Assembly: GCA_903929755.1 (NCBI GenBank)
Contig: CAIYVZ010000138.1
Coordinates: 1 to 54,449 of the forward strand
Length of the DNA: 54,449 nt
From: an uncultured Acidobacteriia bacterium
GTDB taxonomy: Bacteria > Acidobacteriota > Terriglobia > Bryobacterales > Bryobacteraceae
Direction of reading: 5' to 3'
Shown here in pieces: positions 44,832 through 53,143 of the stretch; the first letter of the stretch is position 1; every line of letters starts with the position of its first letter. The notes under the pieces are model-generated. The model was not told the origin of the DNA, searched no databases, and saw only the letters and a list, made by a program, of their open reading frames with translations. Position numbers and translations under genes: made by a program.

Positions 44832-44951
44832 GGGGCAACGAGGCAGGAAGCTCTGGCGAACGCGGAGATCGTGATCGGGGAGTGGATTGACAGGGCACTG
44901 GAACTGGGACGACCGGTCCCAGAACCCCGCGGCAGATTGCTCTTCGCGTAG
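44832..44951 (+). pseudogene. C-terminal fragment of a HicB-type antitoxin
   Basis: Starting right after the smc terminator, one frame reads GATRQEALANAEIVIGEWID, RALELGRPVPEPRG and RLLFA, then TAG. This is the typical end of HicB-family antitoxins (EALANAE, then EW, then GRPIPEPRGRL). No start codon or N-terminal half exists: the frame meets the smc terminator. No HicA gene is adjacent. It keeps its own terminator downstream. I read it as a decayed remnant. Confidence 0.65.
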
Positions 44952-44975
44952 ACGTGATGGAACAAGATTAAACAG

Positions 44976-45002
44976 GGCTCCGGGAAACCGGGGCCTTTTT
45001 TT
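44976..45002 (+). terminator. Rho-independent terminator
   Basis: GGCTCCGG-gaaa-CCGGGGCC followed by seven T. It is plus-oriented and lies behind the HicB remnant, so it probably once ended that operon. Confidence 0.8.
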
Positions 45003-45019
45003 CGTTTACCGCGAGATCT

Positions 45020-46069
45020 TTAAGAAGTTGCGGCCAGGTTTCGGAAGAACTGGCGCACCTTCTTATTGCAGGGGACTTCCACCCACTGGAAGACGACGGC
45101 TGAGGTGGCGATTACGATGGCCACGTAGAGGAATGACGCGAAGCCTCGGGTAGCGGTGGCGTTGCGGCGCATCGCCCATTTGTTGAACCACCACAGGACG
45201 GGGACGTGGAGGATGTAGAGCGAGTAACTGGCTTTACCGAGGAAATCCATGACGGGGCCGGAGAGGGAACGGGCGAGGGCGCCTCCTCCCCAGGCGAAGC
45301 CGATGAGGGCGAGGACGTTGAGGGGGCGGAGGCCGGTGTTGAGGTCTCCGTAAGTGCCGTCCATCCACTGGGGGTGGAGGATGAGGGCGATTCCAGCCAC
45401 GGTGGCAGGCAGGTAAAGCCAGGAGCCGCGGTTGGTGAAGCGGGGGGCGCCGAGGTCGAAGATGCGGGAGGCGACGATGCCGGCGGCGAAGTCGGAGAGG
45501 TGGTAGACGGGCTTCCAGTCCCAGGGGACGCCGTAGTGGGGCATGGCGGCGGGGGTGACGATGGTGATGACGAGGATGAGGGCAAGCGCCCAGTTCCCTG
45601 CCCTCTTGATGACGGGCAGCAACAGGGGGAAGCAGAGGTAGAAGACGAACTCGCAGGAAAGGGACCAGGCTGGCGTATTCCAGCCGACGTGGAGGTTGCC
45701 TTTCCAGCCCTGCAGGACGAAGAGATAGTCAATGAGCAGGCTGACTTTGGTCTCAAAGGAGCGGGTGGACTCATGCATCGCGCCCCAGATGAAGGGCGAC
45801 ACGACGAGCAGGCTGAGGAAGTAGACGGGGTAGATGCGGGCGAGGCGGGCTCCGCAATAGTTGATGAGAGAGCGCTTGTTCCAGACGGCTTTGGCGTAGC
45901 TTTGGGCGAGGACGAAGCCGGAGAGGATGAAGAAGGTCTGGACGGCGAGATAGCCATCGCGAATGAGGAGGCGGGGCACGGAAGGCAGGGCAAGGACGAA
46001 CGCTTCCAGCATCATGCCCTGACCTGAGATATGGTGCAGGACCACCCAGAGCGCGAGGAAGAAACGCAT
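45020..46069 (-). CDS. Membrane acyltransferase (acyltransferase 3 family)
   Basis: A 349-residue multi-pass protein with the Acyl_transf_3 pattern: FFLALWVVLHH (motif His), RDGYLAVQTFFILSGFVLAQSY, ARLARIYPVYFLSL, WNTPAWSLSCEFVFYLCFPLLLP and the late KASYSLYILHVPVLWW. About ten hydrophobic helices are seen. These enzymes add acetyl or other acyl groups to exopolysaccharide, lipopolysaccharide or peptidoglycan. The codons before the ATG (AAYLPALTG) also match the family, and the frame stays open upstream. The true start may therefore be farther up, though no standard codon was found there. Confidence 0.9.
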   Translation of the reverse strand: MRFFLALWVVLHHISGQGMMLEAFVLALPSVPRLLIRDGYLAVQTFFILSGFVLAQSYAKAVWNKRSLINYCGARLARIYPVYFLSLLVVSPFIWGAMHESTRSFETKVSLLIDYLFVLQGWKGNLHVGWNTPAWSLSCEFVFYLCFPLLLPVIKRAGNWALALILVITIVTPAAMPHYGVPWDWKPVYHLSDFAAGIVASRIFDLGAPRFTNRGSWLYLPATVAGIALILHPQWMDGTYGDLNTGLRPLNVLALIGFAWGGGALARSLSGPVMDFLGKASYSLYILHVPVLWWFNKWAMRRNATATRGFASFLYVAIVIATSAVVFQWVEVPCNKKVRQFFRNLAATS

Positions 46070-46179
46070 CCCGGTAAGAGCTGGCAGGTAGGCCGCTTGT
46101 GAAGGCGAGGAAAGGGGTGCAGGGGACGGTTGAGCGGAGGTCGCGATTTCGTTATTGTATCCAGTGGAGACTTTTACCT

Positions 46180-46674
46180 ATGACGATTGGCGAGATGATG
46201 CTGCCGGAGTTCGACCAGGAAATGGCGAGCAGCCGGAAAATACTGGAGACGGTTCCAGAGGATAACTACGGCTGGAAACCGCACGAAAAGTCGATGACGC
46301 TGGGACGTCTGGCGGGCCATGTGGCGGAAATGACAAGCTGGGCCGCAGCGACGATCAACCAGGACAAGGTGGAAATGACGCCGGGGACGCCTCCGACGAC
46401 GGCTACCTCAAAGGCGCAGATTCTGCAGGTGTTCGACGGGGAACTGGGCGCGGCGCGGGCGGCATTAGCGGGGGTGAGCGATGAGGCGATGATGCAGCCG
46501 TGGTCCCTGATTATGGGCGGACACACGGTGTTCACGATGCCCCGGATTGCGGTATTTCGGAGCATGGTGATGAACCATATGATCCACCACCGGGCGCAAC
46601 TGGGGGTTTATCTTCGGTTGCTGGATGTGCCGTTGCCAGGCGTATACGGGCCGTCGGCAGATGACAAGAAGTAG
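46180..46674 (+). CDS. DinB-family putative metalloenzyme
   Basis: A 164-residue four-helix-bundle protein (ATG 46180; the upstream frame is not coding-like). Metal-ligand histidines as in DinB/YfiT: His47 in LAGHVAEMTSW, then His133 and His137 in MVMNHMIHHRAQLGVYLRLLDVP. Members of this family act as thiol transferases (for example bacillithiol) or as damage-induced proteins of unknown role. It is divergent from the acyltransferase gene. Confidence 0.9.
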   Translation: MTIGEMMLPEFDQEMASSRKILETVPEDNYGWKPHEKSMTLGRLAGHVAEMTSWAAATINQDKVEMTPGTPPTTATSKAQILQVFDGELGAARAALAGVSDEAMMQPWSLIMGGHTVFTMPRIAVFRSMVMNHMIHHRAQLGVYLRLLDVPLPGVYGPSADDKK

Positions 46675-46728
46675 GCGATAAGAGATAAGCGGTAAACCGG
46701 GCGGGGACGCGGCTGCTAAATTCTATGC

Positions 46729-47751
46729 ATGCGCGTCCTCGCTTTTTTTGTGGTGTTGCCGTCATTGCTGCTTGCCGCACTGGACCCTTCGCTGGTCCGG
46801 CTGGAGAAGCAGATTCAGCTGGTGTCGAAGATCACGGATGGGGTTGTTGGCGTGAGCGGGACGCATATTGAGAGCGGGCGGACGGTGTCGGTGCGCGGGG
46901 GCGAAGGGTTCCCGATGGCGTCGGCTGTGAAGATTCCGTTTGCGGTGCAGGTGATGGAACTGGTGGAGCAGGGCAAGACTTCGCTGGACAAGATGATCGC
47001 GCTGGGGCCGCAGGATTTGCATCCGGGCAGCGGGACTTTGACGGAGATGTTCTTCCATCCGGGCGTGTCGCTGTCGCTGGCGAACTACATGGAACTGATG
47101 CTGGAGATCAGCGATAATTCCGCGGCCGATGTGGTGTTGAGAGAAGGCGGCGGACCGGCGGCGGTGACGGCGCGAATGAAGGCGCTGGGGCTGGGCGGGA
47201 TTCGGGTGGACCGGAACATTGCGGTGCTGGTTTCCGATTGGTCTGGCGCGAAGAATCTGCCTCCCGAAACAGAGTGGACCCGCGAGATGTGGGACAAGAT
47301 TTATGAAGCGGTGCCGGATGCCGAACACATGCGGGCGCGGCGGGTGAACTGGGCCGATCCGCGAGATACGGCGACCCCGGACGACATGACGAAGCTGCTG
47401 GTGCGGATCTGGAAGAAAGACCTGTTTGGCGCGAAGAATGCGGAGGTTCTGCTGGGGATGCTGGAGCGGTGCCAGACGGGCAAGGCACGGTTGAAGGGTC
47501 TGCTGCCGGCGGGGACGAAGGTGGCGCATAAGACCGGGTCACTGGGCGGCATTGTTGATGACGCAGGGATTATTACGCTGCCTGGGGATGCGGGGCATGT
47601 GGCGATATCGGTATTTACGAAGGCTTCGTCAAGGCCGGCGGATGTTTCAGAGAGAGCGGTGGCTGAGGTGGCGAGAACGGTGTACGACTATTTCACATTA
47701 TTTCCAACAAACTTTGTGCCAACAAACGGCCAGGCGGCGGGGACTCGGTAA
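46729..47751 (+). CDS. Class A beta-lactamase-like serine hydrolase
   Basis: A 340-residue protein with a signal peptide. Active-site motifs: Ser65-x-x-Lys68 in MASAVKIPFAVQ, Ser-Asp-Asn at 128-130 (LEISDNSAADV) and Lys-Thr-Gly at 268-270 (AHKTGSLGGIVDDAGII). The omega-loop area (WTREMWDKIYEAVPD to NWADPRDTATP) is longer than in TEM-type enzymes and lacks a clear E-x-x-L-N, so penicillinase activity is not assured. It is probably periplasmic. The methyltransferase gene begins at the next base, giving a possible two-gene operon. Confidence 0.88.
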   Translation: MRVLAFFVVLPSLLLAALDPSLVRLEKQIQLVSKITDGVVGVSGTHIESGRTVSVRGGEGFPMASAVKIPFAVQVMELVEQGKTSLDKMIALGPQDLHPGSGTLTEMFFHPGVSLSLANYMELMLEISDNSAADVVLREGGGPAAVTARMKALGLGGIRVDRNIAVLVSDWSGAKNLPPETEWTREMWDKIYEAVPDAEHMRARRVNWADPRDTATPDDMTKLLVRIWKKDLFGAKNAEVLLGMLERCQTGKARLKGLLPAGTKVAHKTGSLGGIVDDAGIITLPGDAGHVAISVFTKASSRPADVSERAVAEVARTVYDYFTLFPTNFVPTNGQAAGTR

Positions 47752-48504
47752 ATGACTGACAGATGGGATAGCTCCCTGTATGACGACCGGCATTCGTTTG
47801 TGTGGAAGGCGGCGGGCGGGTTACTGGAGTTGCTGGACCCGAAGCCGGGCGAGAGGATTCTGGATGTGGGGTGCGGCACGGGGCATCTGACGGCGCAGAT
47901 TGCTGAAAAAGGCGCGGAAGTTACGGGCATGGATGCGAGCGTCTCGATGATCGCGCAGGCGCGGCAGAATTTCCCCAAGCTAAAGTTTGCACTGGCCGAC
48001 GCGCGGAGTTTTGTGGTGGATGACGAGTACGATGCGGTGTTTTCGAACGCGGCGCTGCACTGGGTTCGGGAAGCCGAAGACGCGGTGAAGTGCATGGCGG
48101 CGGCGCTGAAACCGGGCGGGCGTTTCGTGATGGAAATGGGCGGCCAGGGGAACATTGCGCGGATCCGCGCGGGTGCGGAGGAAGTGCTGCGGGCGGCGGG
48201 TTACAAGGGCGAGCATACGTGGTACTTCCCGAGCATTGCGGAGTATACGGCGCTGCTGGAGAAGCACGGGTTTATGGTGACGATGGCGCAGAATTTCCCG
48301 CGCTGGACGAAGCTGGAGCATCCGGAGCGCGGGATGCGGGAATGGCTGGAGATGTTTGGCGGCGCTTACTTCGATGACGTGCCGGCGGTGGCCCGGGGCG
48401 AGATGAATAAACAGATTGAAGAACGGCTCCGCCCGGCGCTGTGGTGCGACGGGCAATGGCACGCGGACTACCGCCGGTTGCGCGTGGTGGCGGAGAAGCG
48501 GTAG
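47752..48504 (+). CDS. SAM-dependent methyltransferase (trans-aconitate methyltransferase-like)
   Basis: A 250-residue class I methyltransferase. SAM motif I is ERILDVGCGTGHLT (about 34-47), the acidic end of beta-2 is GMDASVSMIAQA, and the motif IV region is YDAVFSNAALHWV, then LKPGGRFVMEMGG. The insertion and overall length match Tam and similar small-molecule methyltransferases. The start is one base after the beta-lactamase-like gene stop. The substrate is unknown. Confidence 0.9.
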   Translation: MTDRWDSSLYDDRHSFVWKAAGGLLELLDPKPGERILDVGCGTGHLTAQIAEKGAEVTGMDASVSMIAQARQNFPKLKFALADARSFVVDDEYDAVFSNAALHWVREAEDAVKCMAAALKPGGRFVMEMGGQGNIARIRAGAEEVLRAAGYKGEHTWYFPSIAEYTALLEKHGFMVTMAQNFPRWTKLEHPERGMREWLEMFGGAYFDDVPAVARGEMNKQIEERLRPALWCDGQWHADYRRLRVVAEKR

Positions 48505-48560
48505 CGGCTGCAAATACGACTAATACTCCACCGTAGTTCCGCCAATATGGTTCACTAGTG

Positions 48561-48610
48561 GGCCGATTGCCAATCGGCCGCAGCTTACCAAGCTGCGCCA
48601 CAAGCGCGCC
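48561..48610. repeat. Dispersed double-palindrome repeat, copy 2
   Basis: Matches the copy at 15773-15823 almost base for base (CCGATTGcCAATCGG, then GCAGCTTaccAAGCTGC), in the same orientation. It lies between the methyltransferase gene and the small membrane protein. Confidence 0.8.
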
Positions 48611-48654
48611 TCTCTCTCCGGCTTACCCCTGCGCCCGCAATTAAACATCGCTAT

Positions 48655-48684
48655 TTGAGGGCACCGCCCCGGAGGCGATATACT
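48655..48684 (+). promoter_or_regulatory. Promoter of the 53-residue membrane protein
   Basis: TTGAGG (48655-48660) and TATACT (48679-48684) are 18 bp apart. The start codon at 48727 follows about 40 nt after the -10 box. Confidence 0.6.
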
Positions 48685-48726
48685 GCTCCAGACGGCTGTA
48701 AAAGACCTTACCAACGGAGCAAGTAA

Positions 48727-48888
48727 ATGGCGCTTTCCTCTCTCATCGCACTTCTTCAGGACACGGCACCAAAACCAGACGATTCCATGATTAAGATTGT
48801 GGCCGGCGTGCTGGCTGTAGTTCTGCTGGTCATCATCGTTCTTCGCCGCAAGAGTGGCAAGAAGAAGGACGCTGACGACGACTTCTAA
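48727..48888 (+). CDS. Small single-pass membrane protein (53 residues)
   Basis: ATG 48727 is preceded by GGAG at 6-nt spacing. The protein has a short N-terminal segment (MALSSLIALLQD), a linker with TAPKPDDS, a transmembrane helix (IKIVAGVLAVVLLVIIVL, about 22-39) and a charged tail (RRKSGKKKDADDDF). By the positive-inside rule the Arg/Lys tail is cytoplasmic. It has its own promoter and terminator, so it is a separate gene. I do not recognise the family. Confidence 0.75.
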   Translation: MALSSLIALLQDTAPKPDDSMIKIVAGVLAVVLLVIIVLRRKSGKKKDADDDF

Positions 48889-48907
48889 ATTAGATCAGCG
48901 TGAAGAC

Positions 48908-48959
48908 GGGGGGGACGGAATTTCCTGATTTGGGAGAGTGCCGTTTCCCCCTTTTGTTT
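48908..48959 (+). terminator. Terminator of the small membrane protein gene
   Basis: A G-run with ACGG pairs with CCGTTTCCCCC, followed by TTTTGTTTTTT. Confidence 0.7.
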
Positions 48960-49008
48960 TTTGCAGAGGCATCGAGGAACTGAGCGGTCGCGAGCCCGGG
49001 GGCCAGGG

Positions 49009-49839
49009 TCAGTTGCGCGAGGCGAGCCAGTGGCCCAGGCTGCGGAGTTGATCCTGAATGGTTTCCTTATCGGGCGCGTCGGGCCGGAGATCCAGGTAGC
49101 GGCGAAAGGCGGCTACGGCTTCGGGGATGCGGCGGAGGTGCATGAGGGCCACACCGCGCTGCTTGTGTTCGTCGGCGGCTTCGGGATCGGCGGCAAGAAG
49201 GAGATCGAGGAGGCGGAGAGCCTTGTCGGTGGCTTTGGTGGAGAAGTAGACGTTGCGGAGGTTGTTGACCATCCGCATGATGATGGTCCGGCGGTCTACG
49301 TGGGCCAGCATTTCGTCGGTGAGGGTATCGACGCGGGCGAGAGCGCGGCAGCCGTCGAGATCGATGAGGACGCCGCCGTGGAAGGGGTCTACGAAAGTTG
49401 CATAGTCGCCGTCATTGTACTGAATGATGAAGTGGCCGGGGAGGGCGATACCGTGGACGGGTTTGGCGAGGCGGCGGCCGACTTCCATGTAGATGAGCGA
49501 GAGGGTGATGGGGATGCCGAGGCCGGTATCGAGGACGCGGTTGAGGCAGCTGTTTTCGGCTGAATAATAGTTGTTGTTGTTGCCACGGAGGCCGAGGTCG
49601 ACGCCGGGTTGACCGAAAAGATAAGCGTTGGCGGTTTCGACGAAATTGCGGCCGTCGGAGAGGTCGTCGGCACGGGTGGCGATTTCGAAGGCGTGTCGGT
49701 CGAGGAGGTGGAGGTACTGAGCAGGGTCGAGGTCGGGATACTCGATTCGGGCGATTTCGAGCGCGGCGACGTCGAGTTCAAGATCGTTTGGTTTACGTCC
49801 GAGCAGATCGAGCAGTTGTTGCGCTGAAGTAACCTCCAC
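49009..49839 (-). CDS. SirB1-like transglutaminase-fold / TPR protein
   Basis: A 276-residue protein matching the SirB1 family. The N-terminal transglutaminase-like fold has NSCLNRVLDTGLGIPITLSLIYMEVGRRL and ALPGHFIIQYNDG with VDPFHGG, giving Cys, His and Asp in the expected order. The C-terminal 80 residues are TPR-like (ATDKALRLLDLLLAADPEAADEHKQRGVALMHL). The role is not established. It is the third transglutaminase-fold protein in the window, unlinked to the operon at 16.7-26.7 kb. Confidence 0.88.
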   Translation of the reverse strand: MEVTSAQQLLDLLGRKPNDLELDVAALEIARIEYPDLDPAQYLHLLDRHAFEIATRADDLSDGRNFVETANAYLFGQPGVDLGLRGNNNNYYSAENSCLNRVLDTGLGIPITLSLIYMEVGRRLAKPVHGIALPGHFIIQYNDGDYATFVDPFHGGVLIDLDGCRALARVDTLTDEMLAHVDRRTIIMRMVNNLRNVYFSTKATDKALRLLDLLLAADPEAADEHKQRGVALMHLRRIPEAVAAFRRYLDLRPDAPDKETIQDQLRSLGHWLASRN

Positions 49840-49882
49840 GAGGGCCAGAATAGCATTTGGTTGCAGGCGGTAAGATCGGGGG

Positions 49883-50404
49883 GTGGAACTTAAAGGGAAG
49901 CGGATTGCGATTTTGGTGGACCAGCTGTATCAGGAGATGGAGCTCTGGTACCCGTTGTACCGGTTGCGCGAGGCGGGCGCAGAGGTGGTGACGGTAGCGG
50001 CGAAGGCTCGGGAGACGTACAAGAGCAAGCTGGGGTATCCGTGTACGTCGGACATTTCTTATGACGTGGCGCGCGCGGAGGATTTCGATGGGGTGGTGGC
50101 ACCTGGCGGTTTTGCTCCGGATTACATCCGGCGGCATCCTGCGGCGATTGAATTCGTGAAGCAGGTGGCGGCGCAGGGGAAGCTGGTAGCGGCGATTTGC
50201 CATGGGCCGTGGGTGTTGTGTTCGGCGGACGTGTTGCGCGGGAAGCGGGCGACGTCGTTCTTTGCGATCAAGGACGACGTGGTGAATGCCGGGGCGATAT
50301 GGGAAGACGCTGAGGTGGTGGTGGACGGCAATATAGTGACATCGCGGAAGCCGGACGATCTGCCTGCGTTTTGCCTGGCTTGTATTGCGGTGGTTCGAGG
50401 GTAA
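49883..50404 (+). CDS. DJ-1/PfpI-family protein
   Basis: A 173-residue protein starting at GTG 49883. Nucleophile elbow AAICHGPWVLCSA contains the catalytic Cys and His. The acidic residue expected near the first strand is in ILVDQLYQEMELWYP. Members act as deglycases, chaperones or intracellular peptidases. The fold is clear; the activity cannot be chosen from sequence. Confidence 0.92.
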   Translation: MELKGKRIAILVDQLYQEMELWYPLYRLREAGAEVVTVAAKARETYKSKLGYPCTSDISYDVARAEDFDGVVAPGGFAPDYIRRHPAAIEFVKQVAAQGKLVAAICHGPWVLCSADVLRGKRATSFFAIKDDVVNAGAIWEDAEVVVDGNIVTSRKPDDLPAFCLACIAVVRG

Positions 50405-50523
50405 GTGAGGGCGATTCGTATTCGCGGCGCACGACTGGCGAAACCGACGGGGGGGAGCCGCGGAGGGTCACTGACTGTAAACTGGAGGTTTATCCTCAGC
50501 TGTCACCCGGAAAAAGGAGATGA

Positions 50524-51981
50524 ATGTCTGCACCTGCTTGTGATATCGGCCTGATTGGCCTGGCCGTGATGGGCCAGAATCTGGTCCTCAACATGAACGA
50601 TCACGGATACAAAGTGGCGGTTTTTAACCGTACAGTGTCGAAGGTCGATGATTTCGTAAACAACGAAGCGAAGGGCACCGAAGTTGTCGGGGCGCACTCG
50701 ATTGAAGAGTTCGTGGGGCTGCTGAAGAGCCCGCGTCGCGTGATGTTGATGGTGAAGGCCGGCGATACGGTCGACCACATGATCGATGCGGTGGTGCCTC
50801 ATCTGGAAGCTGGCGACATTGTGATCGATGGCGGTAATTCGCTATTTACGGATTCCAATCGCCGGACGAAGGCGCTGGCGGACAAGGGTATTTTGTTTGT
50901 TGGTACCGGTGTTTCTGGCGGTGAAGAAGGCGCACGCAAGGGTCCGTCGATTATGCCGGGGGGGAATCCCGCGGCGTGGCCGCATGTGAAGGGCATTTTC
51001 CAGGCGATTTCGGCGAAAGTGGATGACGGCACGCCGTGTTGCGACTGGGTGGGCGAGAATGGCGCGGGCCATTACGTGAAGATGGTCCACAACGGCATTG
51101 AGTACGGCGATATGCAGCTGATCTGCGAAGCCTACCAGTTGCTGAAGGATGGACTGGGGGTGTCGGCCGATGAACTGCACGAGATTTTCTCGGAGTGGAA
51201 CAAGGGCGAACTGGACAGCTATCTGATTGAGATCAGCTCGGAGATTTTCGCGCTGAAGGACGAAGATGGGTCGCCTTTGGTGGACAAGATTCTGGATACG
51301 GCCGGCCAGAAGGGCACGGGCAAGTGGACCTGCGTGAGCGCGCTCGATACGGGCATGCCGGTGACGCTGATTGGCGAAGCGGTGTTCTCCCGTTGTTTAT
51401 CGGCGCTGAAAGACACTCGCGTGAAAGCTGCGGGCGTGCTGCATGGCCCGACGAAGAAGCTTGCAACGGACCGGGCGGAGTTTATTGAAGACGTTCGGCG
51501 GGCGTTGTTCTGCTCGAAGATCATTTCTTACGCGCAGGGCTACATGCTGCTGCGGGAAGCGGCGAAGGAACACGGCTGGACTCTGAACTTTGGAGGCATT
51601 GCCCTGATGTGGCGCGGCGGTTGCATTATCCGCAGCCGGTTCCTGGGCAAGATTAAAGAAGCATTCGATAAGAATGCGAACCTGGATAATCTACTGCTGG
51701 ACGACTTCTTCAGCAACCTGCTGAACGAGTACCAGACCAGTTGGCGCAGGGGTGTAATTCGGGCTGTGGAGTATGGGGTGCCGACTCCGGCGTTCTCGAC
51801 CGCACTGGCGTTCTATGATGGCTTCCGGACGGCTCGGCTGCCGGCGAATCTGTTGCAGGCGCAGCGCGATTACTTCGGGGCGCACACGTATGAACGCGTG
51901 GACAAGCCGAGGGGCGAGTTCTTCCACACGAACTGGACGGGCCGCGGCGGACGCGTTTCGTCGACCACTTACAACGTTTAG
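50524..51981 (+). CDS. gnd: 6-phosphogluconate dehydrogenase, decarboxylating
   Basis: A 485-residue NADP-dependent enzyme of the oxidative pentose-phosphate pathway, making ribulose-5-P and CO2. Nucleotide motif GLAVMGQNLVLN is at the start. The substrate motif GVSGGEEGARKGPSIMPGG and the active-site Lys region HYVKMVHNGIEYGDMQ follow. The C-terminal helical domain with YFGAHTYERVD is complete. AAGGAG stands 5 nt before the ATG. The sugar kinase gene follows within 16 nt. Confidence 0.97.
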   Translation: MSAPACDIGLIGLAVMGQNLVLNMNDHGYKVAVFNRTVSKVDDFVNNEAKGTEVVGAHSIEEFVGLLKSPRRVMLMVKAGDTVDHMIDAVVPHLEAGDIVIDGGNSLFTDSNRRTKALADKGILFVGTGVSGGEEGARKGPSIMPGGNPAAWPHVKGIFQAISAKVDDGTPCCDWVGENGAGHYVKMVHNGIEYGDMQLICEAYQLLKDGLGVSADELHEIFSEWNKGELDSYLIEISSEIFALKDEDGSPLVDKILDTAGQKGTGKWTCVSALDTGMPVTLIGEAVFSRCLSALKDTRVKAAGVLHGPTKKLATDRAEFIEDVRRALFCSKIISYAQGYMLLREAAKEHGWTLNFGGIALMWRGGCIIRSRFLGKIKEAFDKNANLDNLLLDDFFSNLLNEYQTSWRRGVIRAVEYGVPTPAFSTALAFYDGFRTARLPANLLQAQRDYFGAHTYERVDKPRGEFFHTNWTGRGGRVSSTTYNV

Positions 51982-51996
51982 GGATAAAGCGACAAC

Positions 51997-53085
51997 ATGA
52001 GTAACGGACTGAATATACCCGCTCTGAAAAAGGGTGGTCTTGATTTTCTTTCGCTGGGCGCGCTGGTGCATCGTCTGGATCCGGGGATTATCCCGTTTCG
52101 GAAGGCGCATACGTGCGAGATCCATGTGAGTGGCGGCGAGTTTAACTGCTCGGCGAATCTGGCGGATTGCTTTGGGCTGCAGACGGGCGTGGCGACCGCG
52201 ATGGTCAACTACCCGATCGGCGAACTGATTGCGGAACGTGTGCGTGCGATGGGCGTGAAGCCGTTCTACAAGCATTTCCAGCACAATGGCGTGAATGGCC
52301 CGAATATGGCGACGGTTTATAGCGACCGGGGCCATGGAGTGCGGGGTCCGGTGGTGTTTTATAACCGGGCGAACGAAGCGGGCGCGATGCTGAAGCCGGG
52401 CGATTTCGACTGGGACGCGATTTTTGCGGACGGCGTGCGGTGGTTCCACTCGGGCGGGATTTTCGCGGCGTTGTCGGAGACGACGGGGCCGCTGGTGGCG
52501 GAAGCGATGAAGGCTGCCCGCAAAGCGGGTGTGGTGACGTCGTTCGATCTGAACTATCGCGAAAAGCTGTTTAAGGTTCGCGGCGGGGCGGATAAAGCGG
52601 TGGAGACGCTGGCGAGCATTGTGGAACATGTGGATGTTCTGGTGGGCAACGAGGAAGATCTGCAGAAGGGCCTGGGCGTTGCGGGCACGGATGTGGAAGC
52701 GGCATCGAAGCTGGACACGAGTGTGTTCCGTGGCATGATGCAGAACGTTCTGAAGAAGTTCCCGAACGTGAAGATTGTGGCGACGACGCTGCGTGAAGTG
52801 CACTCGACTTCGCGGCACTCGTGGGGCGCGATTGCGTGGATCAACGGGGAGTTCTATCAGGCTCCGACTTGTGAGCTGGATGTGGTGGATCGCGTGGGCG
52901 GGGGCGATGGGTTTGCTTCCGGGCTGTTCTATTCGCTGATGAACGGGGATAGCGCGGATGAGGCGATCCGGATGGGCTGGGCGCATGGGGCGCTGCTGAC
53001 GACGTTCCCGGGTGACACGACGATGGCGACGGTGGAGCAGGTTCGGGCGTTTGCCCAAGGTGGGTCGGCCCGGATTCAGCGGTAG
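51997..53085 (+). CDS. PfkB-family sugar kinase, 2-dehydro-3-deoxygluconokinase-like
   Basis: A 362-residue ribokinase-fold protein. It has GGEFNCSANLADCFG at the substrate lid, FDLNYREKLF, VLVGNEEDLQ and the ATP/catalytic motif DRVGGGDGFASGLFYSLM with the general-base Asp. The sequence is closest in style to KDG kinases (KdgK). It is co-directional with gnd 15 nt upstream, so the pair may serve hexonate use: one enzyme feeds the pentose-phosphate route and the other the Entner-Doudoroff route. Confidence 0.85.
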   Translation: MSNGLNIPALKKGGLDFLSLGALVHRLDPGIIPFRKAHTCEIHVSGGEFNCSANLADCFGLQTGVATAMVNYPIGELIAERVRAMGVKPFYKHFQHNGVNGPNMATVYSDRGHGVRGPVVFYNRANEAGAMLKPGDFDWDAIFADGVRWFHSGGIFAALSETTGPLVAEAMKAARKAGVVTSFDLNYREKLFKVRGGADKAVETLASIVEHVDVLVGNEEDLQKGLGVAGTDVEAASKLDTSVFRGMMQNVLKKFPNVKIVATTLREVHSTSRHSWGAIAWINGEFYQAPTCELDVVDRVGGGDGFASGLFYSLMNGDSADEAIRMGWAHGALLTTFPGDTTMATVEQVRAFAQGGSARIQR

Positions 53086-53106
53086 TTTTTTTTAGGGTTC
53101 GTTTTG

Positions 53107-53143
53107 AGGCCGGTGGTTCGCGTCAGACGCGAGCCACCGGCCT
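53107..53143 (+). terminator. Hairpin terminator after the sugar kinase
   Basis: AGGCCGGTGG and CCACCGGCCT form a long stem with CGCG pairing near the loop. The stop codon of the opposing patatin-like gene (53123) lies inside this hairpin. Confidence 0.7.
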
